64,000 bases of DNA from Nomia melanderi (Eukaryota > Arthropoda > Insecta > Hymenoptera > Halictidae): contig NC_135000.1 in assembly GCF_051020985.1 (NCBI RefSeq), positions 5,477,001 through 5,541,000 of the forward strand, read 5' to 3'. How positions within the stretch are numbered: the first letter of the stretch is position 1; every line of letters begins with the position of its first letter. The notes under the pieces were generated by a model. It was not told where the DNA came from, made no database searches, and was given only the letters and a program-made list of their open reading frames with translations. This document shows positions 24,301 to 36,620 of this stretch, one piece after another. The translations under genes and the position numbers were made by a program.

Positions 24301-27300
24301 AATCTCAGAATCTATGACTGGAGTCGTGGCGATTACCTTTTCTTCAACAACTTCGTCGTCAACTGGCTCTGCAGCCTCATCGTTTTGCAGTTTACTTTCT
24401 TCATTCTTCAGGTCCTTTTTCCTTGCAGATATCTTCCCCGAGGATGATCTGATCCTAGAACTTTTCCTCTTGGCATTAGGTTTCAGTTCTTCTTTAGATT
24501 TTTGTGCTTTTTCTTCGGTTGGTCCTTCTTTTTCCTTGTCATCTATCTTCTTAGGCTGTTTGCTACTTTTTGGACTGTCAGGCTTAACATCTTCCTTAGT
24601 AGAATCCCTTTGAGCAAACTTTGAAGAGTATCTAGCAGTTTTCGTGGTGCCAGTCTGTTCTGTTGCATCTTTAGCATCTTGCTTCTTTGCTGAGTCGATG
24701 TCAGTAGACAGTATAGGTTCAGTAGTCTGCTCTGTCGTGGAAAGTATAGGGACATCAGTTGACATAGCTTCCTCTTCAGTGACGCCGTCCATGTCGGAGG
24801 ATTTCGTCTTCAGATACTCGTTTGGATCAAGAATCACAATATCTAGGACACGTTTTTCTTCAGCACGTTTTGCTTCACCATCATCTACCTCTTTCGAAGA
24901 GTCTTCCTTATTTTCTTCTTCCTTAGAGCCGCTAGGATCATCTTCGTCACCTTTTACCTCATCTGAACCAGAATCTTTCACATCTGACTCATCGTCCTTA
25001 TAGTCCTTAACATCAATGTACTCTTCAGCATCGGACTCCTTCGTATCCAGCTTCACAGGTTCACCATCGAAGTACTCCTCATCGTCAGCTCTATCGTCTT
25101 TATTCTCCGTGTCGTATTCACTGTCATCATATTCTCTAGCTTTGAAATTCTTCGAAGCCTTTGGCTCCAAGTCCTCCAAACTCACCTTGGCTCTAGGTTT
25201 TCTGTTAGGTTTAGCTCCCTGGAGATTGCTAGCTCCAAAAACACTGCGAATGCTGTCCTCGTTGAACTCAGTCCCGAAGAGGATGTCCCTGAACTTCATC
25301 AGACTCTCTTTGATGGCTGTGAAGTCCTTAGGCCCGTCATCCACAGCAACTTTCTTCTTATCACTGATGTCTACCACTTGGACTTCTTGTCTCTTGGGCC
25401 TGTCGCCTCCATAGACGAAGGAGACCATGGAATTCTTCGTCTGGCCCACGGACCTCTTGAGTCTCAGCGAAGTCCTGCTGACGCCGACACGTCTAGCATT
25501 ACGAATCTTAGGGACATCCCTGTAAAATGGATCGAAGGATTCATCCCCTTCCTTGTAGTCGTCGTAGCTAGCTGGAATTGTTGGCAGAGGCAGAGTGACC
25601 AACTGTGTAGTGTTCAGGGGTCTGCCTGACTCATCGCTGACGCTGGCTTTAGCAGTGACTATCACTCTGGACTGGGATGGTAGCAAAGGCGATGGGTTCT
25701 GCACGATTCGCTGAATGTCTGGCGGTGGCAGGTTGATAGTGATTTGATGGGGTTTGAGCTGGGGTATTGGCACAGGTGGCAACACGTGGATGTGCTGTGT
25801 GACTTGCTCACTGGTGGACTGTGAAGACTGCGTTGACTTCGTTGCACTTCTCAGCGTTGGGTAGAAAGATCTAACTGTCGTTTCATCAGTGGACGGGGTT
25901 GGCAGGAAGTTTCCTGTGATTCTTTGCTGCTGGGAGCTCTGGCTGGTCTTCGTTTGGACTAGTCGAGGTGGCTCTGAGGGAGTTGGCACCGGTGAAATTG
26001 TCAGCTTCGAGACCTGGAACAAGTGGAGATTGTTTGAAGACTGTTTGAAGCTTTGAGTTTGAGTTTGTCTGAGTTTGTCTTAAGTGCAGCTTCAGAGAAC
26101 CAGAGGCAAACATTTCTAACCCTTTGCACTCGGAAGTTACCAAAAGTATTTAAAAAGATATTTTGTAAAACTAACTCGAAGAGAAATCACACGTACATTG
26201 AGGAACAACGCTATTTTATTTCAATATTTCTCAAAATTGACGCACTATACAAAGTATAATATTAGATATCAAATTTTAGTTTTATTGTATGAAATCAAGT
26301 TGTGAATGAGAGTCACCTCTCAAGGGCAAAGGGTTAATCTAACGTGTTGTGAACTGTTTGAAGGTTAGCTAAGGTTTGAGTACTATTATCTGACACGAGA
26401 CAACCTAAACGAATTACCTTTCCTTTACTGGTCGACTGAACAGCTTCCAGAGGCCTTATATTCTGTTCCCCGGCCTCGCGGTACTCAGAAGTCTCCCTAG
26501 GGTTGTTATTATGCAGCGTGAACTGCTCCGTAGTGCTGGAAATCCCATGATTGTGGAATATAGGATTAATCAAAGCCGGACTGTTCCCATTATTACTCAA
26601 AAGCGTCTGTATAGTAGAGGACGTCGCATGGAATAACGGAGACACTGTCGAAGGCTCGTTGTGTATAATCTGCGGGCTGGACGTCGAGCTGAACCTGATC
26701 TGGTGGACCTGGGGTGGCTGGACAGTCGTAGAGCTAACTCCTTGGTTGCTGAACAACTGGTAAGAAGTAGCCTGCTGGTTGTTATTCCTCTCGCCATTGT
26801 GGAAAATGTACTGATGATGGTATCCGCCGTTCTTGTCGTCGTACAGGGATTTAGACTGACTGGTGTGCACCTGGGGGAACGGCGGCTGGGGCTGGAAGTG
26901 CTGAGGGTAACCTGTCGGGTGGGAGAAAGTGCTCGAAGATGGAGTCGTCGACGGTTTGTTGGGCTTGGAGGTAGTGGAAGTCGTTGTAGACGTTGTCGAA
27001 GGTCTCGCTGACGTGGTGCGCTGCTGATGATCATCTATGGCGTCTAGGGGGTCGATGTCATCCTCGCTGTTCTCGTGCAAACTGCGAACACAGTGGTCAA
27101 TCAATCTTCCACGTCGAAACTAACTATTCTGACAGCTGTTCGACTGGCCTAAGCAGCTGGGGCCAACTGAATTGGCACTCGAGTGCACTTTCCTGCATCT
27201 CTCACGGTGCAATGCTGCTCTGACGAGATAGCAGGCTACCCTCAACCGATCAGGACAATGCGGCAAGACTCTTCCACTCACAATGTCTGAATCTTCTCTG

Positions 27301-30300
27301 TCTTCGATGCATGGTTATCATTGGCGATAATAAAGGACGGAAGCAAGACTGACTGACGGAGTTACATTACTGACGCGAACCCAGCCGGCTTATGGTTCAA
27401 AAGTGAAGAGGAGCAAGGAGATTCGGCCGCTCCATTTTAGCTCGCAGCTAGGCCATTAACACGAAAATATTTTTAATGAATATATGGTCACAGTCGGCGG
27501 TATACGTTACAAAGCAGTGAAAACAAAGAAACAATATCAAAATATATAAAAATGACCAGAAACTTGAATATAACTTATTATTTTATTGAAAAAATCAGTA
27601 CAGTTCATAAGCAAAATATAACCGAAGTTTCCGTGGCACGGAACGTGTTAAGAAAGACGCGACGAAACTGATTCCGCCATTACTATCGGACCAAGCGGCG
27701 CAAGTGGACGTCTCCCCTTGCCCCTCTTCACTTTCAACCCTCCCGCTACTACGGGTGACTATAGTCACCGACCACAAAAATGCAGCCAAAAGTTAAGACA
27801 ATATAAACAATAACAAAAATACATTGATGGAGAAATGATAAACACATTATTATAAACACAAATCACTTTGCTTCTAAAAGCAATGTCACAACCGCGTTTT
27901 TGATTTCTTTGTAAATTGTTTTTCTATATCATCGTGTGCTCTAATAATCATTGATAACAGAGGAATATGTAATTTCTATTCAAATTAAATAATATTTGTT
28001 CAATGCCACTTGAAATCTTCACCAGAGTCTGACATTATAGGGCAAGTTAATGTTCTCACTTGCTACAGCGTTCCGTTCTACACAAGGAACTTCAAAGCGA
28101 AGCCCGCCGTAGCGAAAGGGTTAAGCCACAGGCCATGTTCACGTCAGTAACGCACTGTAGAGAAGTTGGCACTATGGACTTTGATCTCCATCGTTACATT
28201 TCACTCGCATTTAGTCTTACTGTCGTCCTTTGTTACCATCACGCGACCACCACCGAGCAAGCGTCGAAGACTGAGACCGCGGCGAGTGGAAGAGTCGTCT
28301 TGCCGCTCGGTCCTGATCGCTCGAGGGTAGCCTGCCATCTCAGAGCCGCACTTCGCGCGTGCACTGCTAACAAAGTAGCACCGGTGAGCCGTGTAATTCG
28401 GCTGACAGGCGAGACCAGACAGGAGAAAACTGCAAAAGTCATCGATCGAAAATCGGTGTCGCACGCAACCGCCCCGTACACGCCTCTATCGATCCTCGAT
28501 CACGCGAGCCCAGCACGAAAGCCGGACTGGTATGTGGATCGCTGGTCCTTACGAAACCCCGAGGTGAACGCCCAGACAGTCGCAGATAAACATTGCGTGT
28601 GACAGGTGGAGCGACCAATCTACAAGTCGTAATGATCATTTCACCGCGATCACGTATGCGTGTGTATATAAATTCCTGGTCGCGGTGACTAGTGTTACGT
28701 GCGTCAGGACCGACGCCGGAAAATACTGATTGCGAGCGTGGACTCGTTTCGATGACCGGTATCGGGTGGATGGGAACGCCGGCCTGGGAGAATGTGCCTC
28801 GGAACGGATGTTTATTTAATTCTTCATTAAAGCGCTATTGAGATCGACCTGATTGCGGGGAATATTTATCATCGGTGGTATTATTAGAAGGAGGTAGTGA
28901 TCGATTGCATAGGATTGTTGGATAACTTGATAGTTTGTTGAGAAGGAACATTGTATGGCACGTTTCAACTTTCTATGTTACCTGAGAGGGTAGCGGCAGG
29001 CTTCGGATTGTCAAGCCTCCTGTTTCTGTGGTTTAAGCCGGAGAAACGTTCGGAAAAAATTCGAGTTGATTGTTGATACTGGGGGATAGATTGGGGAATT
29101 TTTTCGTAATTTTGGATTGAACATCTTGGGCAGGGAAAATAGAAACAGGGAAATTAGTATTTTTAATAAGGGTGTGTTTTCATTCTAATTTCTATTTTCC
29201 CTGCCCAAAATGTTCAATTCAAAAATAGGAAAAAATTCCCCAATATATCCCCCGATATCAACAATCAATCCGAATGTTTTAAAGAATGTTAAATTTTAAG
29301 AATGTTAAAGAATTTTTAACGATGCTAAAAAACAATGAAAACACACCATTATTAAAAATACTGTTTTTTGATGAAGTACGATTTGATTGATGAATGTGAA
29401 GACAATATAAGATTGTTTATAGTTTCAAGGTCAAGGCAAGGGTTGAAGTTTGGCAGAGAATACTTTTAGTAAGTTATCGAACGGTCTAATTTAGTGCAAG
29501 GACATTACTGACCCCATTATCCAGTTATGGCCTATACTGAGAGTGTTTTAATGTCTGACCCAAATCACTGCGGCTATTCTACTGCCTGACCTCATTTATA
29601 ATATAGTATAGGTAATTATAAAACTTCTGTAATTATTCAGAGGAGAAGGAACATGCTCATTCATAGACACAAAAGTAGAGTCTCTTTGAAGAATAAATTT
29701 ATCATCAGTGACATTTTTAATTATTCAATTTTCTCTGAAAAAAATATTTTAGTTAAGTTTGATACAGATTAAATATTCTTTAGCTAGGAAAATTGATTAT
29801 TGAAGTATTAAGCTTCTAATGTAGCCCACTCCAAAATGATCTTTTAATTAATTGAAGAAAAATTTGAGAAAAGTATCTCATTAATAAAATTGTTATATAT
29901 TTAATTTCCTCGAAAAAGAATATTTTAGTTAAGTTTAATATAGATTAAATATTCTTTAGCCAAGAAAATTAATTGTTAAAATATTAAGCTTCTAATTCAG
30001 CTCACTGCAAAGTGATTTTTTAATGGATCAAAAGAAAAATTTGGGGAAAAATCGTCTCACCTTAAGGTGACAGCGTTGTTGCCATAAAGCTCCAAGTTCA
30101 AGTTGTAGAATCTCTCGCTCTTGCTGCAATCGACCTCGTCCACTCTTTCGCAGACCCTGGTTTCCTGATCGAAGACGGTTCCGTTCAGACAGAGGAACTT
30201 TATGTCCATAATCTCGTCTGAAACCAAGTCTCATGGTGAAGGACAGGGTCATTATTCGGGGATGCTCTTCAGGGTAAACGTTCACGAATCATCTAAACAC

Positions 30301-33300
30301 TTCATAGCTACTTTACTCAATCATTACACAAACAATAATCTCCCCTTGACAATGGAATGATTATTGCTAGCATAGAAGAAAGCAGAACAAACAAATTTCC
30401 AACCTTCATCATCTACTCTTTTACAATAAAACAAACAATAATTTCCTCTTGTCAGTATAATAATTATTGTCAGTATAAAAGAAGCAACAATTAATGAATT
30501 TTCAAAAAATAAACATCAATCTCTGCGTTGATCATCTAATCTTTTACAATAAAACAAACAATCATTTTCACTTAACAGTGTAATAATTATTGTTAGTATA
30601 AAAGAAGCAACAATAAATAAATTTCCAAAAACTAAACATCGATCTCTGCGTTCGTCGTTCATTCTTCTACAGTAACTCAGTACTCTCTATATTTATCGTC
30701 AACAATTTGAGAAACAAATTAATGAATTCAATTGCATTCTAATAAATCTGATTCCTTCAGGCCTTCCGTTTAAACACGCCAACCACGGTCTGCATTTATG
30801 CATACGCCTTACCATAACCGCCACCAGATGTCGAGGAACGCTACCATATTCCAGCTAGTCGTAAAACTCTCGAACTGGTAGCCGAACCGCTGACTAATTG
30901 ATTAATTCAATTACACAGGCCGTTTCTAAATAAATTAAGAACTCCCTTGCTCTTTCAATTAATTCGTCCACTTAATAAAACTTTTTTGCAACCACGGAAT
31001 AAATGCCATCGGCCAAAAGTCACGAGCAAGAACCAACCTGTTAATGATTTATGAATCGAAATCGATAAATATCTGTCGCGGATAAAAACGTTCAAATACC
31101 AGGCTTTCGTAATACGTATGATCTATATTAGTGTACATAGAATCAAATACACTCAATTCTGCTTTTTCGCAATAAAAATTCGCAATAAATATTGTTGAAA
31201 CGTTGTATCTATAGAAGGATGATGATTGGTGCTAGGTCTGGGAAATCAGCAAAATGATACGATAATCCGTATCAAAATTCATGTTAGAGTTTGGTGATTG
31301 TGTTAAGTGAAACTAAACTTTGCAAAAAGATAAGAAATTTAGAATTCGAATTTTAATCGAGAAGATTGGGTAAAAACAATAATTCGTGTTAAATCCGTAC
31401 CACTTGGAAAGAGAAAACTTATCCCTAATAAATCAAATAACTCGTAAATAGAAGAATAATTCGTAGTAAACCGGAATCGTGTAAGAAAGAAGAACAATAT
31501 GTATAAATATAAAATAATTCATATTAAACCAAAACTGTGTAACAAAAGAAAACTAACTCACGATAAATCGACCAAATGATATAAAAATAGGAAAATCAAA
31601 TCAGGATCACGCAAAACAGCTCGAGTAAAAGCAGAATCGAGTATACTTTCTTTGTTCCTTCTGTTCCGAAAAAGAATCATACGTAAAATGTGAACCGACA
31701 GTAGATTTACTTTAAATAATATTAAAGTAAAGTAATAATAATATTAAAAATATAAGGTAGATATTTGAAAAATATGTATTTAATACTATTTAAATATTAT
31801 TTAACTATTAAATATACATTTTTCAAATATCTACCTTATATTTTTTAAATGTCTGTTTCATATTCTCCGAATATTTAGTTGATATTTTCTGAACATTCAC
31901 TTTGCATTTCTTGTACATACGTACAATGATTATATATTAATATATTTTATCTAATATCTTATTCATATTAAAAAGTGTGGCTTAAAGAAATAGTCTTTAA
32001 ATATTTGAAAAAGATCTTTAACCAATATTTCTGTGCTACTACAGGGAAGATCGTGGCAAGTATCCGGTGGCGATTTGTCGATTAAGTTTACTCGGTGTCG
32101 TGACAATTAGAATCGATAATTAAGGCCCACGTGTCGGGGCCCCGCGGCTCGATAAATCGACCGGTTCGATCGAATGATCGAAAGGTCCGCCCGGGGGCCC
32201 CGGCTAGCGCCGATCCGTGTTTTGTAATCGATCGAGAGATCGCTCCGCAGAGAATGTCACGGTCGTCGAGGAACGTTTACTGACCTAAGCCGAGAGTGTC
32301 TGGCTTCGGCGCGTCACGAGAAATCGAACGCCTGCTTTCGTCATTTTCCATGGCAGTGTATCGAAAATATTTTCATTTTCAAATTATATAATCGACCATT
32401 TCATCTTTCTATCTACATACTTGAAGTGTTTTGTAGCTTTGCTATAACCGATGGCTGTGTCGGTGGAAATCGAAATTATGATTTAGATCTTGGACATTTG
32501 TGAAAAATTATTTTTTGTTTTGTTCACTATTTGGCGATGATGGTATATGTGGAAGATACTGTTAATTTGATTATTAACTTGATTTCACTATTGATTTGAT
32601 TAGTCATCTCATAAATAATATGGTTATTTATGTTCCGTTTATTTTTTAAAATAAAGGTGAATAAGACTGTTGCTAGTTTAAATATATTCTTGATTATCTA
32701 TAAATTGTTTAGGTATACATTATAGTTACTTTAGGAAAGGTTTTGTTTGTCTTTATTTTTGAAAATGAAAGAAATATGTGAAACTATATTATTTATTTGT
32801 GGTTTGGGTACCTTTCAGTTTTCAAATTTCGATGAAAATTCGATGTATTGTGGATGTTGTTGATAAAGGAAGTAATTTGGATTATCCATGACCCAGCCAT
32901 CGATTTTAATTTGTTGGAATCATAGGTGTCGAATTACCTTTCTGACCGATGGTGCAAACATGGAACATCTGACATCCGGCCTCAACGTCAGCGTAGTATC
33001 CACCGATCACCTTTCCCTGACACGAGAAGTTCGTCTCCGGCAGGTTGTCGAAGTCCAAATACTTGCCGAAAGATAATAATACATTAGAAATGCTATGTTA
33101 TCGTTAGACTGCGGATTTTTATACACTTATGGGAAATCTGGAAATGCAAAATTGCACAGAATTCACGCGAAACGAAAAAATCTATAAAATATCGGAGGTG
33201 TAGCGCTCTCTATAATATTTGTTAAGAATAATCATTTTCCATATTAGTTTTTCTAATTATATTCCTGAAATTTTGAATTTGCATAAAAATCTGCTGTCTA

Positions 33301-33873
33301 GTTATCATAATTTATAGATTAAAAAATTGTAGCTCTAGTTTTATTATATTAAAAAAGTTCGTTGACTTTCCTTCAAATAAACAAATTAACTTTCAGAAAT
33401 AAAAAGAAAGTACTTTAAGTGATACTTTAGAATGCAAAAATGGCCACAACGTTTACTCAACGTTTCAAAATTGCTAAACAAATTTATAATGGTCATGCAT
33501 CCATAGTTCGTTATAGAATACTTTAGTATGGAAAACTACAAAAATCAAATTATTCAGAGAAATGACATATAAGAATACTCGATACTAGAAAATACAGTTT
33601 CCAAATAAATCAGCGATAATAATTTATCCATTTCCCGAAAATTCGAAAGCTCAAACTTTAAAGCTTACAATTCTATGAAATATCCAACATAAACTAATGT
33701 GTATATTTCTCAGGAGAAAATGCTCTCTCCATTGTAATGGCCTTCCAATTACCATTTGGAAAATGTAAATTTCCACAAATATCCATTGAAATGAAATGAT
33801 TCGGTACTCACGCCAGGTTCCCCCGCGCTGCATAACAAGGAGCCATGCTGGAGGTTGAGGAGTGACACGAAAA
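21361..33873 (-). CDS. Giant secreted protein with N- and C-terminal chitin-binding domains; 5' exon missing
   Basis: Five exons read by splice sites and phase: 33812-33873, 32938-33061, 30061-30217, 26418-27081 and 21361-26013 (stop at 21361-21363), at least 1,885 residues. The first piece (FVSLLNLQHGSLLCSAGEPG) is the end of a signal peptide; the ATG exon must lie upstream and was not found. The next two exons form a type-2 chitin-binding domain with Cys spacing C-x15-C-x5-C-x14-C-x12-C-x7-C. After a Ser/Thr/Pro/Gln-rich exon comes a huge Asp/Glu/Lys/Ser linker, a poly-Thr run, then a second domain at the C terminus (C-x14-C-x5-C-x15-C-x12-C-x8-C, ending CPNRKW). These spacings fit the peritrophin-A/CPAP class of cuticular proteins. 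The gene probably binds or cross-links chitin extracellularly. Exact orthologue not recognised. Confidence 0.88.
22561..22620 (-). repeat. Poly-threonine codon run in the linker
   Basis: About 16 consecutive Thr codons (ACA/ACT/ACG/ACC mixed) in the linker of the chitin-binding protein, between the charged repeat region and a Pro-rich segment. Mixed codons argue that the residue, not just the DNA, is tolerated or selected. Likely O-glycosylated by analogy with mucin-like linkers; that is inference. Confidence 0.8.
22735..23430 (-). repeat. 117-bp coding tandem repeat (39-residue charged unit), about 6 copies
   Basis: In the large last exon, a 39-residue unit repeats about six times. Its core is DDKKKKKVKDKKVEDKAAND, followed by NEEGKE and a variable KEREDSNL or MEDKDSNL stretch. 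Central copies are nearly identical; outer ones diverge. The unit length keeps the frame, so copy number can change without disrupting the protein. A 282-codon antisense frame here is a by-product of the repeat. Confidence 0.9.
26116..26337. mobile_element. TTAA-type MITE (CCCTTTGCACTCGG family) inside intron 5
   Basis: Left end CTAACCCTTTGCACTCGG; right end GGGCAAAGGGTTAA. It lies within the 26014-26417 intron of the chitin-binding gene and makes up more than half of it. Read in reverse it aligns with 38352-38582, sharing TTCATACAATA, AAAGTATAATATT and GAAATAAAATAGC. Confidence 0.75.
27451..27651. mobile_element. Possible TTAA-type MITE (ACGTTSSGTGCC family)
   Basis: The right end GGCACGGAACGTGTTAA is the inverted form of the 20.77 kb element end. 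The left side has only ATTAACACGAAAATA, a poor match, so the left border is uncertain. It lies in intron 4 of the chitin-binding gene. Confidence 0.35.
27734..28122. mobile_element. TTAA-type MITE with CCCKYYCGCTAC ends in intron 4
   Basis: The left end is TCAACCCTCCCGCTACTACG. The right end, read on the minus strand, is TTAACCCTTTCGCTACGGCG. The inverted ends match over about 20 bases with several substitutions. The interior is A+T-rich and non-coding. One border is TTAA, the other TCAA. Confidence 0.55.
28130..28760. other. GC-rich island in intron 4 with a signal-peptide-like frame
   Basis: GC-rich block with an open plus-strand frame. Inside it, from about 28174, the translation MDFDLHRYISLAFSLTVVLC looks like a signal peptide, and a GTGAGC possible donor follows at about 28384. 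No homologous domain or downstream exon was recognised. It could be an unrelated first exon on the opposite strand or a regulatory island. Confidence 0.25.
29045..29361. mobile_element. Long imperfect inverted repeat with nested arms, MITE-like
   Basis: Arm 1 (about 29045-29155) and arm 2 (about 29185-29280) are inverted copies; for example TTGGGCAGGGAAAATAGAAA pairs with TTTCTATTTTCCCTGCCCAA. The short loop segment AGTATTTTTAATAAGGGTGT is repeated in inverted form at about 29341-29361. The transcript of either strand would fold into a long hairpin. Located in intron 4 of the chitin-binding gene. Confidence 0.7.
29735..30040. repeat. Two-copy direct duplication, about 178 bp unit
   Basis: TATTTTAGTTAAGTTT...GATTAAATATTCTTTAGC and AAGCTTCTAAT...CTCCAAAATGAT occur at about 29741-29870 and again at about 29919-30030. 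The second copy abuts the exon ending at 30061. Confidence 0.7.
30320..30680. repeat. About 123-bp tandem repeat, about 3 copies
   Basis: ACAATAAAACAAACAAT starts at 30422 and 30545, with a weaker copy at about 30326. Each unit contains AATAATTATTGTCAGTATAA or a close variant. Located in the intron between 30218 and 32937. Confidence 0.7.
31746..31845. other. Near-perfect 40-bp stem hairpin
   Basis: Arm 31746-31785 (AAAAATATAAGGTAGATATT...) and arm 31806-31845 are reverse complements apart from about two to four positions, around a 20-base loop. It could be a MITE remnant or a structured RNA precursor. It lies in the intron between the two halves of the N-terminal chitin-binding domain, though A+T content is very high. 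Confidence 0.65.
32050..32345. other. GC-rich island with palindromic GGGGCCCC blocks
   Basis: This segment includes CACGTGTCGGGGCCCCGCGG and CCGCCCGGGGGCCCCGG separated by GATCGA-rich words, so it can fold back on itself. It lies in the intron just downstream of the exon at 32938-33061. Probable regulatory element; no factor assigned. Confidence 0.4.
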
Positions 33874-36100
33874 CTGCAACAGAAGAGGACCATTGTCAAG
33901 CTTCTGTTAACACGAGTGTCGATCAGGCAGTGAAAGTGTCGTGGAAGTGAAAATAATTTTCACGTCTGGCACGGGGGAAACGGTAAGAAAAGGCTACGTG
34001 TTCGGCAGGGGGTAATTTAGCTGGTCTAATTTATGCGTTTGCGCAACGCCTGCGCCCAGGGAACCCTGTTACACCAGTTGCCGTTATAATTACGAGCAAC
34101 TATCGACACGCACGCAGCAGTTTCGACAGAATATTTAAAAGAAAATCCAAGTCGATCTGTTCCGCGGCGAAGTTACTTCCCTCTGACGCTGATAAATCAC
34201 GGAACAGCCCCATTATTCTTCGGGGTACCAATAAATCATTTTACGCTGCTTCTGTTTCGGTTTCTTCCTCCATTTATCTTCCCTTAATTATTAAACACCG
34301 AACGGCTAATTAACAAGAGGAACTTTATCAGAAATTGTTAAATTATATTTATTCATTGGATTATTGAAATTGTTACGATGTAATACAATTGTGTAAATAA
34401 CGAAATTATTGGATGAGTTGTTAATTAGAAAATTAAGTAATTGTCATAATATACTGAAGTTATATAAATAAAGAAATTATTGGCTAGGTTATTGATTAGA
34501 AAATTAAGAAATAATTATTATAGTATATATAATTCTTATGATAATTGTTTTACTATAATACAATTATATAAATAAAGAATTTATTAGCATCATTAATTAG
34601 AAAATTAAGAAATAATTCTTATGATATAACATAATTATGTAAATAAAGGAAACTGTCGACTGAATTATTACGTAGGAATTTAAGAAATAAGATCAATCAA
34701 TTTTAGAATAAAAATGTTAAAATAGTTTTATTTACAGATGATTTTTATTTAAATTTGAATCGAACGATGAATTGTCCAGAGACGAACGAAAGCAAATGTT
34801 ATTAGCAGAATCGTGTTAAATGAACGAGCACCCAACTAAGAGCACTGATTCCATTTGACCGTCAGCAAAACGATTATTAATAAAATAGAATGTCACACGG
34901 TGCGCAGAATCGATTGGCGATCGAGTGGTCGAGTTGTGGGCCGAGGTCATCAGGTGTGAATACGAGCTGTCCAATCAGATTCGTTGCCGGATCCTGTCGA
35001 TCACGCGAATCTAATATTTGCGATCGAGGTCTCTCGCGTTGATTTTCATAATTACCCAGCCTATCGACCGGTCGAACGCTTCGATTCCGGTATCGAACCC
35101 GATTCAAATCAGAATCTAGAATAATATCAGATTAAATTCAATTCCAATCAACAGTTCGAGCCGGCCAGTTTAATTGCAAACTGCAAATTTCACTCTCCTA
35201 TCAACCATAAAACTTCTCCTATAGAATTCCCGTATGGAACAGAAATTCGTCTTGATAAACCATAAAATAAATTCGGTACACCGTACGATACTTTCTACGT
35301 CCATGTTTAATCGATCGAATTATTCAAGCGAATGAAGTGTTGCTACATTGAAAGCTCGTTTTATCGACGTTTGATCAGCACTTTAATATCCGACGATCCG
35401 TAAAGGTATAATTAAAATATCATCGTTACGGGATATTGTGTATGAAAATATAAGTGGATAATAAATTTACGAGGAGCGACGAAAAAAATAATAAAAGATT
35501 CACGGTCAACAAGTCGGCCACGGGGAATTTCTAAAAGCAGAGGAAAAAGACTGCGAAGTTTCTAGGAACGTGGTCGTGGACGATTAAGCGCACCGTATCG
35601 AAAGAATCGTGTATAAAATTTCGATTTCTACGGTGGAATCCCGGCAGCACGGGCCCAACGCACGCTTTCCATTTCTCTCTCCTTTCCCTTTCTAACCACC
35701 TCCACGCGACGATCGACACCCACTTTTGACATCGATTTTTAACAATTCGTCATTCGCGGACGATGTGTGTCAACGTTTCCAGGACTGTAATGAACTTCGT
35801 GGTTACGCGAATTGTGTAACGACGTTCGATTCCTGTTTGGCTGATTGAAATATCGTTTAATTATGATGTGCTGGTAATTGGAAGAATGTGGAAAGTGATT
35901 ATTAAATTTGGTATGCTTTGGTAATCTTTTGATTGTTTGGGAATGCCGGATAATTGATATTAAGGGGGCTGGTGATGTTAAGTTTGTTTAGTGGCAGTGA
36001 GAATAATTATAGTGTGAAGGATAATAAATGATGATGATAGTAATTGTGAATGTATAGTAATAATAAGTGTGAATGATAGATTATAATGTTTATGACTGTT
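33874..36100. other. Non-coding region 5' of the known part of the chitin-binding gene
   Basis: GC-rich patches at 33900-34230, 34880-35110 and 35540-35830 separate A+T-rich sequence. A roughly 80-bp degenerate repeat of GAAATTATTGG...AATTAGAAAATTAAG lies at 34370-34660. The missing first exon of the chitin-binding gene should lie here or further right. I could not identify an ATG exon with a matching phase-1 donor. Confidence 0.4.
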
Positions 36101-36129
36101 GTAAGTTGTTTTTAGGAGAATTTATGTAA

Positions 36130-36620
36130 TTTACAATTCACTAATGCAGTTCGTTATATTCAATATGCAATGCACCATTGGAGTTCGTTATTCCCAATTT
36201 TTAATGCATTAATGCAGTTCGTTATTCCTAATTTCTACTCCATCAATATACTTCATTGTTTCAAATTTCTATTGCACCATGCACTTCATCATTCCCAATT
36301 TCCACTGCACCAATGCACCTCATCATTCGAAATTACCAATGCACCATTACAGTTCACCATTCCCAATTTCTACTGCACCAATACACTTCATTATTTTAAA
36401 TTTCCAATGCACCATGTGCTTCATCATTTCCAATTTCCACCGCACCAATGCACTTTATCATTTGCAATTACCAATGCACCATTACAGTTCATCAGTCCCA
36501 ATTTCCACTGCACTAATGTACTTTATCATTCCCAATTGCCGCTGCACAAATGCACTTCATCATTCCTAATTTCCACTGCAACCCATCATTCCCAATTGTA
36601 TAATTCCGAAATGAAAATTC
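36130..36620. repeat. Degenerate CATTCCCAATTTCCACTGCA repeat
   Basis: More than ten degenerate copies of words such as TTCCCAATTTCYACTGCACC and AATGCACTTCATCATT, about 35-50 bases apart. Long His/Asn/Phe-rich open frames on the plus strand (36170-36631) are due to repeat composition. Confidence 0.75.
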
